A DNA stretch of 64,000 bases from Lucifuga dentata (GCA_014773175.1 VXCM01002781.1:1844-65843); one strand, 5' to 3'. Positions 35,770 through 48,440 are shown, counted from the first letter of the stretch. Program-made: numbers and translations. Notes: generated from the sequence alone by a model not told the origin.

Positions 35770-37338
35770 TGTGTGCTGTCAGCTGATATGCTCAGCTACC
35801 AACCATCCCCTCAACCGCCACCCTGCATTGTCACAGGAGACATTAGAGGTGGATGGCCCACAGATGAAACGATGCAAGTAGTCAGGCTACATTATCCTTT
35901 CCTCCATTTCCATTTAGCTGGCACAACAAAATCCTTGTTGATACTGTTTGGACAGACAGAGGAGGAAGATGAGAGGAGGTGGGAATGGGAAGAATAAAGC
36001 TGTACACACCACAAGGTTTCTCCTCGCCTCTTTAAATACTGCTGTATAAATTCAGACTTGGTTGATGCAAACAGGAGCCTGTCGCCAGAGGATGCAAAGC
36101 AAAGTTCATCTGCCGTCATTATGATAACAATATTCAAGCACCCGCCCTTAATACATGGGCAGAGGCTCAGAACCCTACAAATGATGTAGAGCTTCCAAGA
36201 CATGCTGTGGTAACACTTGAAGCAACACTGATTTTTCATGCACTCCAAATTTCCTTTCAACGTGGATCACTGTTCAACATTCTTGTCAAATCTTGGACAC
36301 ATGGACACAAATAATTGTTGCACCAAATTCCCTTGGTGCAACAAAGTCATAGTCAGAAGCAGAAGTCTTCACAGGTACAAAATTTTAGACACCCGATGTG
36401 AATCAGACTGGTGGAAAACCTATTCATAACTGATGTGCATAAAGCCTGACCTGAAAGGATCCTAAATAGACCAGAGGATAATTAGACCCCTTCCAAAATG
36501 TGGTCAACCCAAAGCAGCAGCGGCAGCATAATGCATCACCAGTTACCATCACCAATTACCAATTAAAAGAGCAGCAGCGGTTGAAAGAGTAGCAATACAG
36601 TACATATCCTAAGAAACTTAAAAAAAAAAAAAAAAAAAAATCTGCAACAATTATGGTACACCATGTGATCAGTCTGCTTCGATTAAACATGGGTATGAAT
36701 CATGTTGACTACAGACCCAAGGCCTGGGTAATAGCATAGAACCCTATCCAAATCCAGTTAGACTTAATATAATTTGGACCCTGCCAAACTCAGGTCCCAG
36801 ATCTGGTCTCTGTTCCTAAGAAGCAAGGGATTCTGCTCTCATGGCAGAATAACAGTCCCATGTTGTCTCCACTTATACTGACAAATGAAAGAGCATGGGA
36901 GGTGACTGACTTACTGAATACTCACTGCTAATGGTCCTATTGATTGTAATGTCTCAGCTACTATGTGGCAGCAAGGCAACATGGATTATAAGTTATACAA
37001 AAACAGTCATTTATTATTTTTTGTAAAGCTATTACCACTACAACTTTGGTGTATTCCAGCTGTGTTAATAGCCTGCTATCTTGGCTGCATTTGGCTCTGT
37101 TAGAAGTCTCACATATCACTGTCAGATATCGCTGCTGTCTTGGGTCAGAGAAGGACCGATCACAACACTAACTAACATCTCTCTTAATAATGAGTGAAAT
37201 GTTAAAGCACAACCATTTCTCACCAAGTCTTTTTCAGTAACTCTGCTTTCCAAATATTGTTAAACAAAGTTCTCATAATACTGTAGCTATCAAGACTTTA
37301 AAATATTGGTGAAATCAAGTCCACTAAGCTGTTTCATC

Positions 37339-37660
37339 ATCTAGCAGGTTGAAGTTGAATCACTGGACTGGGAAAAACACAGCAAAAACGTTCCACCATC
37401 CATCTGAAAGGCTTCTATAGTTCTAACTGTAGCAGGAGCAGACAGTGGCATTTATTCTCAGAAGGCAGATATGCACGTCCATTAACGTGACGGTTATGCA
37501 CCATTGTGGAATGCAGGTGTTCCCACTACAGTTAGAAGCCTTTTGGATGAACAGCAAAACATTTTCAAGCTATTTTTTTTTCCACTCCAGATAATCAACT
37601 TCAACCTTCTAGACATCTTACCACCTGGAAGACTAAGATGAACCTTCACAGGCAGTGACC
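37339..37660. mobile_element. Inverted-repeat element, same family as 1.98 kb
   Basis: The left arm 37339-37438 and right arm 37519-37613 are imperfect reverse complements. Shared blocks are TCTAG-AGGTTGAAGTTGA, CTGGA-TGG, AAAAGGCTTCTA, and TAACTGTAG-(C/T)-GGGA. The spacer is about 80 bp. Beyond the right arm the similarity to 1977-2070 continues through CCACCTGGAAGACTAAGATG. A non-autonomous element with long inverted ends is the likeliest reading. No coding content. Confidence 0.65.
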
Positions 37661-37664
37661 AAAG

Positions 37665-39795
37665 ATGATGCAATAGTTACTGAGACATCGAACCTCATCC
37701 AATTCATTTGACCTTACTCAGTCTCTCTCTGTCTCTTTCCTAACCAATATTTGTCAGCGCTGACACAGAGGTTAAGAGACATTTAATAAGTAGTGCAAAC
37801 ACCAGTGTTCATTAAATTGTCTGAAACAAAGTAAAACAAATGCAGTCCTATGACCCACTTCAGAACTGGATCCACAAAAGTCTAATTTGTGGGTACAGCA
37901 TGGCATAATGCCAACATTTAACTATTTGAGCAATATTTTTCTCGCTTGTTTCTATGTAAAATAGTAATACAAATCTATTCATTAGTTCTTTTATATGGCT
38001 GTTTGACAAGTTATTGAACATCCAGTATATGCCATACGAATATCCTATGAATGAATACATGAATGAATGAATGTAAAATATTAAATATTCTGTAGTCAGC
38101 TAAATGTACGACTCGTCTACAGCCCACTGCCTAATTTAAAAAAAAAATTACTGTGATCTCTGTGAGTGCTCAGAAGTCATGTTGGGAATAATATAAGAGC
38201 AGAAGTAGAAATTACAGTTTGAGGGAAAATGGGTGCAAAAAAAAAGTATGAAATGTGTTGAACATAACAGATTGAAGATTTGTTGGAAGAGTGAACTTTT
38301 CCTTTATGCGGTACAGGTACTGTATGGTTCTGTAAGGTGTATTGCATGAATGCTTCCTGTAAATATCATACAGTATGTTGTAAGGCTTGTCACCTTCCAG
38401 TCTTTGGATTTGTGCTGAACTTTGCAGACTGCTTGGTTAGCATTTTATCAGCATTATGCACTGGCTGCTTTTATGTGAATTATTGATCTTTTTTTCAACT
38501 TCTGTCTGTGAACAAGTCAAAACAGCTGATTCAGCAAAAGCAAATGCAGTAAGTAGCCCCAGTTTGATTGAGATTTTTAACATGGGTGTAATGAAATGTC
38601 TTGAGCTAAGACACTGATTTGGTTCCTGTGAAATGTCTCTATACAGTAATAAGTTTGACTCTTTCTTCTGACTGTCAGGGTGAATATTCAGAGATCTAAG
38701 ACAATGGTATTGTCAAGCAATGCTTGAGAGGGAAAGGAGAAGCAAACAAGTGAAACACAAATGAGAAAGGAATTAAGAAGCAGAGGTCAAAAGCTCTGAT
38801 AACAGTTGTTAAACTGTCAGCTGTAATTGTTAATTGTAGCAGCGTTCAGTACATTACAATAATGGCTGACCCTGTTAATGCTCTATGCATAGCATAAATA
38901 GTGTTTGCATGTGTAACTGTTATCAAAAATCCAGGCACAAACTGTGTATAGTGTAATGTATATTGCAACAAGTGCAAATACCATAAACTGAAGGATTTAT
39001 CACCAATGAAACTACAGTCATAACAAAGTCAGTCATAAAAAAATGTGCTAAATGTGCTTACCTGTTTGCATGTCCAGCAGTGAAAGGCAGCAGCAGAGAC
39101 AGAGAGAGAGAGAGAGAGAGAGGTTAGAATACTCAAATTTATCCATTAATCAATTTCAACACAATAATAATGTTAAAATTCCAATTCCAAAATGTAATTT
39201 TTCACAATCTAAATAAAACTGGAACCAACATTCAGTGAGGTGAAGTTCTTAAGATCAGATCAGGTCAGATCATTATACGGTACCAAATTGTATAACAGGA
39301 CAAACAGGTTAAAATTGTGAGTGAGAAGAAAATATGCAAGTGTCATGTTCATATGATTCTTAATATTAATAATATTCTTTATGAAAGACCTAATGAAACA
39401 CACACACACACACAAAAAATCATTATTCATGACAAGTACATATATTAAATGTTGAATCAAAGACAAACATCAACCATGGTGGTGTAAAGTTGTATGTGGA
39501 AACGTATATGTCCTTGAACAGCATTACTGTATTGTTACTGCCATGGCATAATGTACTTAAGAAAACAAATGTTTGACACATCCTGTGCTTAGCTGTGAAG
39601 TTTTTGTTCTATAAGAGACTAGTAAGGAGAGACTGTGCTTTGTCTGCAGTTTCATAGCTTAGTAGACCTTGAAATGGAAGCCATTGGTATTCTAATAGCC
39701 ACCACAGTGTTTCCAAGCCAAACTTCAAACAAAAACTGCAACATTTTGGTCCACCTCACAGTCTGTGAATAACAAGCTCTGCAAACAAATCATGA
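37665..39795. other. Non-coding stretch
   Basis: I see no gene. A short (AG)n array lies at 39098-39122, and a CA-rich patch at 39397-39413. A TGAA-type patch lies at 38049-38072. Confidence 0.55.
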
Positions 39796-39798
39796 AAA

Positions 39799-40215
39799 TT
39801 AAAGGGGACATATACAGTTTTCAGTGTTCTTATTTCCATTTAAGGGTCTATTTTGAAACTTTTGCAATACTTCAATGTGCAAAAAAACACTTTGATCCAC
39901 CTCTAGTTTCCACTGCTGCCGCACCGCTGTTCACACTGAGTGAAAACAGGTCATTTTAGGTACCATCTCTTATTAAAGAGACTGTAATACTTTGTGATAC
40001 TTTGTTCTGACTGGTCATCTGCGACAGGCCTAAAATGGCAATATACTGCAAAACACAGATGCTGGCTCTAGTACTGTACTTGGTGAGTGTGTCTGACAAG
40101 GCAGGTAAATTCAAATGTGTTCCATGCTGACATAAAGTAAAGGACCAATCAAAGACAAAGCTTTCATGGCTGGTCAGGGCCCATGGGTTTGTCTTACTGT
40201 AAACACTACTATATG
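39799..40215 (+). mobile_element. TTAA-end dispersed family, copy 1
   Basis: Starts TTAAAGGGGACATATACAG. The interior matches the copies at 6.04 kb (39840-39950) and 45.0 kb (40095-40215; blocks AGGTAAATTCAAATGTGTT, GACCAAT-A, AAGCTTTCA-GG and TGATGGGTTTG/CATGGGTTTG). The 3' terminus is degraded. Ends of the form TTAAAGNGGACATATTATG in other copies suggest a TTAA target site, as for piggyBac-type transposons (inference). No transposase frame. Confidence 0.6.
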
Positions 40216-40843
40216 ACCTTTTACCTACAATGACTTTCAAGGGAACTAAAATATAACACAGAGGAAGCCATTTTAGACATTAACAGCATTTCATTGGTGC
40301 TCCTACACTTACCTCTGTCTCTCCATCCTTTTTTTCCCTGTCATTCCATTTTCTCTATATGTCCTTATGAGTCACAAGGTGTCACAGATTAGTCAACTCA
40401 TCACTGATCTTTCAGATCCAGAAAGTTAATTTAACTCCTCTATAGTGAATGACTCTGCACCACATTTGTCTTAGAGCTCTGCATTGTGGAAAATGGTTGA
40501 AAATTGGCTTTCCCCGGTCAACCTGTCCCCTTCATAGATCACCAAGATGTCCTCCAGATAGCCAGCCCACATCCACTGCCAAGGCAATGCACTCAAATAA
40601 CTCTCCCTGATAGCTCTCGTTCTCTCCCTCCACTATCTGGAACCAGCCAAGCTAATATCAGATGGACTTCAGTGAATGTATGCTTGGACAACACTACAAC
40701 AAAAGAATATTTTCTTAAAGTATGAAGAGGATCTAAAGTTCATTGTACGAGAAAGACAAATATAAATAAAACATTAACTGTGATTAAACAAGTTTCTTTG
40801 GATAAAAGGAAGCCAGACAATTTGCTGAGTTTTCCAATGTGTC

Positions 40844-40882
40844 AAAAAAAAAAAAAAAAAAANAAAAAAAAAAAAAAAAAAA
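40844..40882. repeat. Poly-A tract split by N
   Basis: A-run with N at 40863. Confidence 0.85.
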
Positions 40883-40980
40883 GCCTTTGAGGGAGAGTAT
40901 AGAGGGAGGGCTGTGATTTTCTCTGTCTTGTCTTTCTTATCTGCCCTTGGTACTTCTGTTTCCCTTCCTGTATGCTGGCC

Positions 40981-41045
40981 CTTCACACACGCATGCGTGC
41001 GTGCGTGTGTGAAGTGTGTGTGTGTGTGTGCACACAGACACACAC
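40981..41045. repeat. Alternating purine-pyrimidine block with 13-bp hairpin
   Basis: CTTCACACACGCA at 40981-40993 and its exact reverse complement at 41002-41014 flank an 8-base loop, TGCGTGCG. The GT array and CACACAGACACACAC continue to 41045. Almost every step alternates purine and pyrimidine. Confidence 0.85.
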
Positions 41046-41190
41046 TTCTCCCAGTCATCATTATCTTCTCATACCTACTACTTCAGGTGTTGTGAATTAT
41101 CTGAGGAGCAGGTTTAGACAAGGTGGCATGTGGTTTTTCCACACTCTCATGACTCTGGCAGGACTCTCTTGCTTTCTGACAACCAACCAG

Positions 41191-41192
<2 letters not shown>

Positions 41193-41234
<42 letters not shown>
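41193..41234. repeat. (GT)n microsatellite
   Basis: About 21 GT units followed by GGGTGGGTG. Confidence 0.95.
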
Positions 41235-41243
<9 letters not shown>

Positions 41244-41955
41244 GTGGTTGTCTTGGCTGTGCAGACATGAAGGACAGATGTAGCAGCTCTTGTCTATAAC
41301 TGATAACAGGAGAATCTGTACAGAACAAGAGACAACACTGACAAGGAAAGGAAAGGAAAGATGAGCATTTGACATCATTAGTTACTTTCTGTTTTCTGAA
41401 GTTTGAAAGCCTGATAGGACACAAGACTGACCAATTTCTTTTCTGCTTGTCTAATTCCTTTCTCCCACTCTATTTTTGTATAATTTTCTTCTGCCTTGTT
41501 TGATGGCTTCTCTATCTTTCTCTCTTTCTCTTTCTTTCCCTCTGTCTCCCTTCAAAGGACAGTTGGTCTCATTTGATATGAGGGATTGGAGGCAAATCAG
41601 ACTTTGCTGTGTAAGTGGGTATGGGAGGAGGGTGAGATGCAAAGGGAATTGAAATTGACTGACACTCAATGTCAAAATTCCAGAATCAGTGTCATAATGT
41701 AATGAGAAATGAAAGCAGCTTCAGTAAGGTCCAAGTCAGAACTCATATGTCTCTAGAGAATACACACATTTGCCCAAATACAAACACACATATGCATGAG
41801 AAATTCAAGAAACAGATATGCAACACATGCAGTGTTACACAGTCGACAACCAAGCATCCAAGGATTAAAGACTACAGGACTTCAGAAGCATGCCCTTTAG
41901 AGGACACACAGTCTGAACTGTGGTGTTTGCTGACATGCAGAAGGAAAGTGGAGGG

Positions 41956-41998
41956 TGGTGTGTGTGTGTGTGTGTGTGTGTGTNGGGGGGGGGGGGGG
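41956..41998. repeat. (GT)n array joined through N to poly-G
   Basis: About 14 GT units, N at 41984, then fourteen G residues. The poly-G may be a sequencing artefact of two-colour chemistry or a real G-run; this cannot be told from sequence. Confidence 0.85.
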
Positions 41999-44129
41999 TG
42001 TAATTGACCAGTCATAGCCATTGGGAGAGGTTAACTGAGGCATTCCCTGTTGTGAAGGTGGAGGAGTTTCAATTAATGTTGTGAAGGTTACCATTAGAAA
42101 CAAAGCCACAGAACACCAAGTCCATGAAAGGTGTAATTAATTACGGCATTCAGGTGCAACACAAAGGTTGGCTTCAAAAAGACTTCATTATGCCAAATAT
42201 CTTCAAAAGCAGGGTGAAAAAGGGCAGCATATAAAGGATTAGGTAGCTCATAGTTTGTGTGCTTAACAATGTGGGCACCATATATCTACAGTAAGCAGAC
42301 ACAGCATGTATGAATAGCTTCTCCAATGTGACAGCATTACTTCGACAAGCCTTTTCATCATCTGAAAATCAGAAGTTCCACACATCAATATTCAATTAAA
42401 TGTATTTGACAAAGGTAGATAGAGGTCAATCTCCTCAATCTTTACTGACTTTTATGTCTTTACTAAATTATCAGTATATTTCTTTTGGCCACCATCACTG
42501 TAGGACAATAAAACATGTATGTAAGAAGTAGCCTAATGGTAATAAGAAATAAAGATTCTCCCTCAGGCCTACTATGAAGAAGCTAAAGGTTGCTGTCCAC
42601 TTAGAAATATAACTACATTTTATGCACTAAGTGAGTTGTCCCCATAAAGAGTTATGTATTTACAATTCCTCTTTTATGAGCCAAGGTTTGGTGGGTTGGG
42701 AAATGTGGCTTGAAAGGTAAGGGGGTCACTGGCACCATAGACTACAACTGCTCTTGGATGATGCTGCATAGCAGCTATTGGTCATGCTGTACTGCCTGAT
42801 CATGTCTGTCCAGAGCGAAATGACTCCCTGAAGGTAAAAGCACTTACAGGGACCGGGATGATTAGACTTCATTTTATAGCACTTTTCCATGGTGTGGCTG
42901 CCTGAACCCCAACCAGATATACTATGCCTAAGGGGGAGAAATAAACCTGAGTCTATATGACAGCTGAAAGAAGTAATGAAATGGCAGTCCCACAAGAGAC
43001 ACAAATCCACACAGGTATTCCCAAGTGCTACACACTGAATCAAAGATTTGTTTCTGGCAGGCATGACTCGCAACCCTGTCAGCCTGAATAAAGATGTTTA
43101 AAAGTGAAAGCCTGCTGAAACGTCTTAAGACACAAAAAGGGCATAAAGTAGAAATACTCAAATTGAGCTGGAAAATGTTATTTTAATTTTTCATATGTGT
43201 GGGATGTAAGTTTTGAAACAGAATATAATAAATATAAAAAAAAATCAAACTTCATGCTTAACATTGTGAGATTGGCAATACAGAAATAGTTAAACGTGGC
43301 AAGGGAAATTGAAATTTATGTGAGAACATCAATTTCCATACTGATGTTCTTGAGGAAATATGAAAATATCTGCGTTTATTGTGTGTGTGCCTTAAAGCAG
43401 AAAATTACATGTATGCCACTTCTTCCTACTGTTACACTTTTTCCAACTGTTAATTTTTTAGCTTTTAATAACCTTCAAATGTCAACGTATTTTGGCTTGA
43501 GAAACAGACCATAAAATGCAAGTACTGTAAGATATGGTGAGGATCTATGAAACCAATTAACAAACCTGTATTTGCTTTACATATGGATCACAATCTTAGT
43601 ATTTTCAATTAGATATGTTCCCTAAGTCCTTTAACTTGGTGTGGGTTTTATTGCTTCTAAAGCTTTGATTGGGGATGCATATGTATCTAAACCCACTTAA
43701 AAATGGATATGATGTATTCAATAAGTAAAAGGGTAGTATTTGAAAAAAATCATTGTGTTTTTTGTGTGTGTATGTGCAGACTGTACAACTATTTCAGATT
43801 TTCTACAACTTGTCCTTTTCTGTTTGTCTGTACCTTTTGCACAGCACACTACAGTGTATTGCATTATTCTGTATTAAGTATAAAATTTAAATGAAGTTTT
43901 TTGTAGCTTAATCAAATTAGTTTGGCTTTATTGTTGGAAATTTTAAGAGTGTTAACCTTCCAACATTAAGTAGGACTGAAATTAATCATCTAAGTGGTGG
44001 TGAGTTGGGAGAATAAATAACTTTTCATGTTCCAGTTCTTTCTTTTGATGATATCCATCGACATCATCTATGCGGCTCTTAATGTATTAGTGTAGTGTAT
44101 CATCTATGAGTGTATTGTTTGGTATTGTA

Positions 44130-44160
44130 TTGCCAATTCTGGATGAAGGTGGGACTGATT
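44130..44160 (+). repeat. 31-bp dispersed repeat, copy 1
   Basis: It begins TTGCCAATTCTGGATGAAGG and differs at one position from 46451-46481. No similarity is visible outside the 31 bp. Confidence 0.7.
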
Positions 44161-44984
44161 TGTATAAGACTAATTCCTACACACTTAATGAATTAGATCA
44201 TTCTGATAACTGAGACGAGCACAGCCAGACACTTTCTCCTGCTGAATGGACATCTATTGATCTGCAAAGGCCAGAGACTGAGTGGTCATTAACTCATGTT
44301 ACAGGTGGTAAATGGAACTTCCTTTAGGACCTTAAACACCTTAAAAGTAATTAGCAGTTTGAAAGTGCCTCAGAACAACTGTATTAACTGAGGCACCACT
44401 TGAATGCTTGTCATGAAGAGCCAAAGTGGCATGGTTAGAGGAAAGAAGCTGGCAATGGAAATTAGGGAGGATTTGATGGCGAGTGGAGGCATGAATAGGT
44501 CGAGGCAATGAGCTGCTCTGCTTTTAAATCCTTCTTTTCACATGACAGCAGGGCATATGTGAGCACTTTAAATGCTTGAATCACTGAGAAAGGTGGTACT
44601 TTGTGCACTCTCATGATGCTCTGCTGGGAATTTCTTGTATAGTCACATTAATACATGAAAATCGGAGTAATAAGAGGACGAACACGGACAAATATGGCTG
44701 GAAAATGTGAGATTTGTCATGACCTTAAGTTTCTAAGGTGACTGCTGACATAATGATAGCTGATAAACCTTTTGATAAAAATCAGACTGAAAAGGGAGAG
44801 AAAAAGTGCAGACAGATAAGATAAATTATAAGGAATTTCTGAGCCAAAAATGAAGATACCTGTCAAAGCTGAAAAATGTCATAAAATAAAAGAGGAGTGG
44901 CATAACATCTAAGGATACATACTGCCATACTGATCTTTTTTCATTATTACTTATTTGCTTTTAACACTCGTTTGCTCGCTATGC

Positions 44985-45282
44985 TTCATGAGCATGTCTA
45001 ACCAGGTACTGTAGTTAGGTAAATTCAAATGTGTTACATGCTGCTGATGTCAATATCTTAAGGAAATAAAAGACCAATAACAAATGAAGCTTTCAGGGCA
45101 GCTCAGGACTGATGGGTTTGCCTTATTGGATGCATTTGTGTAAGTGTGAACCTCAAGTTTTGCAATTTTGATAGCATTCAATACAAACTCTCTTCTGTAT
45201 TACATTTAAAAAAGCAGCAAAAATAACAAAACAAAAAAAAAAAAAANAAAAAAAAAAAAACAACATAATATGTCCACTTTAA
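44985..45282 (+). mobile_element. TTAA-end dispersed family, copy 2 (3' half)
   Basis: Aligns with 40080-40215, including AGGTAAATTCAAATGTGTT, and ends ACATAATATGTCCACTTTAA. That end is the reverse complement of the family's start TTAAAGTGGACATATTATG. This gives the clearest terminal inverted repeat for the family. An N-split poly-A lies just inside the end. Confidence 0.65.
45233..45260. repeat. Poly-A tract split by N
   Basis: A-run with N at 45247, within the TTAA-end family copy. Confidence 0.85.
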
Positions 45283-45284
45283 AT

Positions 45285-46880
45285 CAGTTTTATCATCAAC
45301 ATTTATATCTTGGTCAATTGAATCTTGTTTTACAAACTGAAATATTCTTCTTCTTTCTGTTTCATAATTTCTGAGTCATACCAGCTGAATATAACTGATA
45401 AAACTCAAGTAAACTCCGTCCTCTGGAAATTTTTAACACCAAATTTGCCCCCCTGTAGTGTAAAAAGTGGTAACAGAGTGATAGACCAAAGCTGAATGGG
45501 GAGTGGCACTGGACAGACTGTTTGTTGCTTTCAATTTTCCCAGAAGTCTATTGATTTTCTTACTCTAATCTCATTTAGTAGCATAGCCTACAGTAAAGTG
45601 AGCTGGGGACACACTCCACCCAGGCTCCATCCACTACCAGTGATGGCTGTAAGGTTGAAGTTTTCAAATACTGGCCTGCCACCTGAAGGGGGTACACAGA
45701 GATAAAAATGGATCTCCATGATGACAGCCAAAACTAATGACTATGTCAGGATGTCACATTCAGGTCTCGAGAAAGTTTTGACAAGGTAGAACTTTTAGAA
45801 GCACTGCTCTAAAGACCTTCCAACATTTTCAGACAGACCCTGATACTGCACATACGTCAATAGTAATCTGATGGAGAAGGCAGCAGTAAGGTGATATTGT
45901 TATAATTCAAAGATACACATATCACTGGATACAGACAGATAAGTCTGTCATTCATTTGTATTGATGGAGCCAGGGCTGGGCTGGATAGCTTCTGTGAGTA
46001 ATGGCTATGCTATCTTTAGAATGGAAAGCTCATTATTGAAAATAAATCCAGAGCCAGAAACCTTATTAAAAAAAAAAACAAAAAAAAAAAAACTTAATGT
46101 AATGGGGCCGCTTAATCTGCAAAGTATTTTCATAGTTGGTAGCATAAGAAATGTTTGACTTCTGATTTATGTATCGTGTTGCACAGATAATACATGAATT
46201 GTCACACATACACAAAGTCTGAACATTAAAACATTGTTAATACTGCACTCAGGATTGAAATTTTCTCTCTGTTTCTCTCATTGTGAACTCAATTATCATT
46301 TCATTGTGAACTCAGCCTTTTCACATGAGGGAAAAAAAATATTTGGACTCAATTCCCCTGCCCATGTGTACTCAGCTCTGGCATGCACAGACTTCATTTA
46401 ATATTTGAAGTCATTACAAATTAATTTCATATAATTTGGAGCTGTGTAGGTTGCCAATTCTGGATGAAGGTGGAACTGATTGAAAATTTAATATTATCTT
46501 CATTACTACGCAGGTCTGACTAGCAAGGAAAAGGTAGTAACTTTTTGAGTTTCATTATTGGTGACAGGGAAAAATAAATTGAAAATAAGAGTGACTATCA
46601 TGCAGGAGATAAAAGATACTGAAAGAGAGAGGGCAAAAAGATAAATAACAAGCTACAGTAGGTGTGTGTGTGTGGTGTACTCATAGCAACTGGATTGTTT
46701 ACATGCGAGCCATCTGCAGGTATTTGAGACTAATATAATACTATATGCTTTATAGACCTTGTAAAGATCACATATATGCATAAGACCAAATATAAAGAAA
46801 GTTAAAAGCTATTTTTAACAAATCATGCTGATTTGAATCGATAGATGGTCGAAGTAAGTATAAAGGTAATCCATGAAATC
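45285..46880. other. Non-coding stretch
   Basis: I see no gene. A-rich at 46066-46093. Otherwise unique AT-rich sequence, apart from the 31-bp repeat at 46451. Confidence 0.55.
46451..46481 (+). repeat. 31-bp dispersed repeat, copy 2
   Basis: TTGCCAATTCTGGATGAAGG followed by TGGAACTGATT. Same orientation as copy 1, 2.3 kb away. Confidence 0.7.
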
Positions 46881-46885
46881 AATTT

Positions 46886-47490
46886 AAAGGACCATATCGG
46901 CGATTGTGCATGTTTGAGCCTAATATAGTAAATTTTTATAACATTACTGACAATCATTTCCCAAGGCATACTACTGGAATGGTGATTTTTTTTCCCCCCC
47001 CTATCTTCCAGACCGCCATTGGTTTCAGTTCATTCTGATATGCTATTAAAATTAACTTGTTGATATTTGAAACGTTGTTGGGATAGGTAATCCATTATCA
47101 TGAACAAGATGTGTATTCAGGTTTTTTTCAAAAAACACAATGCAATTTTAGCATTTAAATGCAATAAAAAAAAAAAAGAGGAGTTATCTGAAAATGCACC
47201 GGGGAATATAGTCCCAAAAGCAGACCTGTGTGTTTATCAAAAAATTTAAACAACCATGACTTCATAAGGCTGCGTAACTATTAACAGGCAAAACATAAAT
47301 TTTTAAGGTAGGTGTATTGCTTGAATATTTGATTTTGAAAGATTACGATATTTGCAAAATATCAGTAAAGCTGAAATATGATTTTATCCTTGGGGAAATG
47401 GTTGTCAGTAACGTATATAATTGGCTCAAAGAATAATAGACTAATGAATATAATAGGCTCAAACATACATGATTGCCGGTGGTCCTTTAA
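46886..47490. mobile_element. Complete TTAA-bounded miniature transposon, 605 bp
   Basis: The left end is TTAAAGGACCATATCGGCG and the right end, reversed, TTAAAGGACCACCGGCAATC. The arms remain complementary for about 100 bp: GTATGTTTGAGCCTAATATA-type blocks, ATTACTGACAA-CATTTCCC and CAAGG. Both outer ends carry TTAA, the target site of piggyBac-type transposases. The interior has no open frame and includes a poly-A of 12. Inference: a non-autonomous element moved in trans. I recall similar AAAGGACCA...CGG ends in other fish, but cannot name the family. Confidence 0.8.
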
Positions 47491-47494
47491 GTCT

Positions 47495-48305
47495 TTGTAT
47501 GTGTAACGATCATGGTTAAAGACTATAAGAACTTGCAGAAATCCTGCTCATACACTTCTCTCTGCATACAGTATATGATGCCTAGATGACCTTATATTAA
47601 AATAATTACATGACTCATGCATACAGGAATAAACTTCTGCTCCTGCAAGCAATTTCCTTCCCGGAGGGAATGCAAAGTCACCTGAGCAGGAGGTGCTGAC
47701 ACTAATCACTGGGCAGTAAAACCCCAGCCTTTATAGTCTCTCACTCAATCATCCCCATTATTATTCAGTGCCTTCAATGTCCTGACCTTCCCTCATCCTT
47801 TGCCCTTTCCTTTCACTTTTGACATTAGTCAGACTAATCGACCTCACACCAAACCTGGTATTGTGACCACAAGAGCACCAACGTCCTCCAAGACTGAAGG
47901 CTGAGTATTGATTTTACCCTTAGTATTTGAACACAGTTTACTCTGATAAGTGTGGCTCAGGTCATGCTGAATTCTGAGTCACAAATTTTATGAACTTGCA
48001 ATCGGCTAGCTATCAGCTTATTTACTGTAATATCTATAGCCTAAAAGCTAACCTGTTCATCTCTGAGGGAGGTTAGTGACAGTCAAATTAGCTTCTTTAC
48101 ACTAAAGGCCAGATTTTACTTTCCATGTCTGTGGAGCCACAAGGGTTCACATGATACAAACTGTGTCATACACTTCCTGGTTTGTGACTCTACATCTAAG
48201 CGTGCTGACCATGAACCACTAACCACTAGAAAAGATAAATGAATGCACCATTTGAGGAGAGGTAGTGCAAGGAGATCTGCCATTAAACACACCCTTAGAA
48301 CTCAT
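47495..48305. other. Non-coding stretch
   Basis: I see no gene or recognised repeat. Confidence 0.5.
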
Positions 48306-48310
48306 CTTTT

Positions 48311-48440
48311 AGATTCAGATTCAGATTCAGATTTAGATTTATTTGTCATATGTATGTTAACACAGGGTCAACAGTACAATGAAATGTGTTTCACGAGAGA
48401 AACGGGTCAGCTCAGCAGTAAAAAGGAACAAAATAATAAG
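48311..48440 (-). mobile_element. LINE 3' tail, inverted
   Basis: An (AGATTC)n-type short tandem tail is followed by TTTATTTGTCATATGTATG, then ACAGTACAATGAAATGTGTT. Read on the minus strand this is the common fish LINE ending (ATTTCATTGTACTGT...TGACAAATAAA plus short tandem tail). The body of the element is not recognisable beyond about 48440, where a single N occurs (48441). Confidence 0.6.

Larger units (their letters stand above)
33485..37330. other. Non-coding stretch, some GC-balanced patches
   Basis: I see no gene. Patches at 33490-33760 and 35150-35350 are free of simple repeats and could be conserved non-coding DNA, but this cannot be tested here. There is an 11-bp hairpin at 36315-36344, and poly-A at 36619-36640. 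Confidence 0.5.
40260..44980. other. Non-coding stretch
   Basis: I see no gene. Structured items listed separately are a Z-DNA/cruciform-prone block at 40.98 kb, a (GT)n array and a (GT)nN(G)n junction. A 9-bp hairpin is at 44365-44396. Confidence 0.55.
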
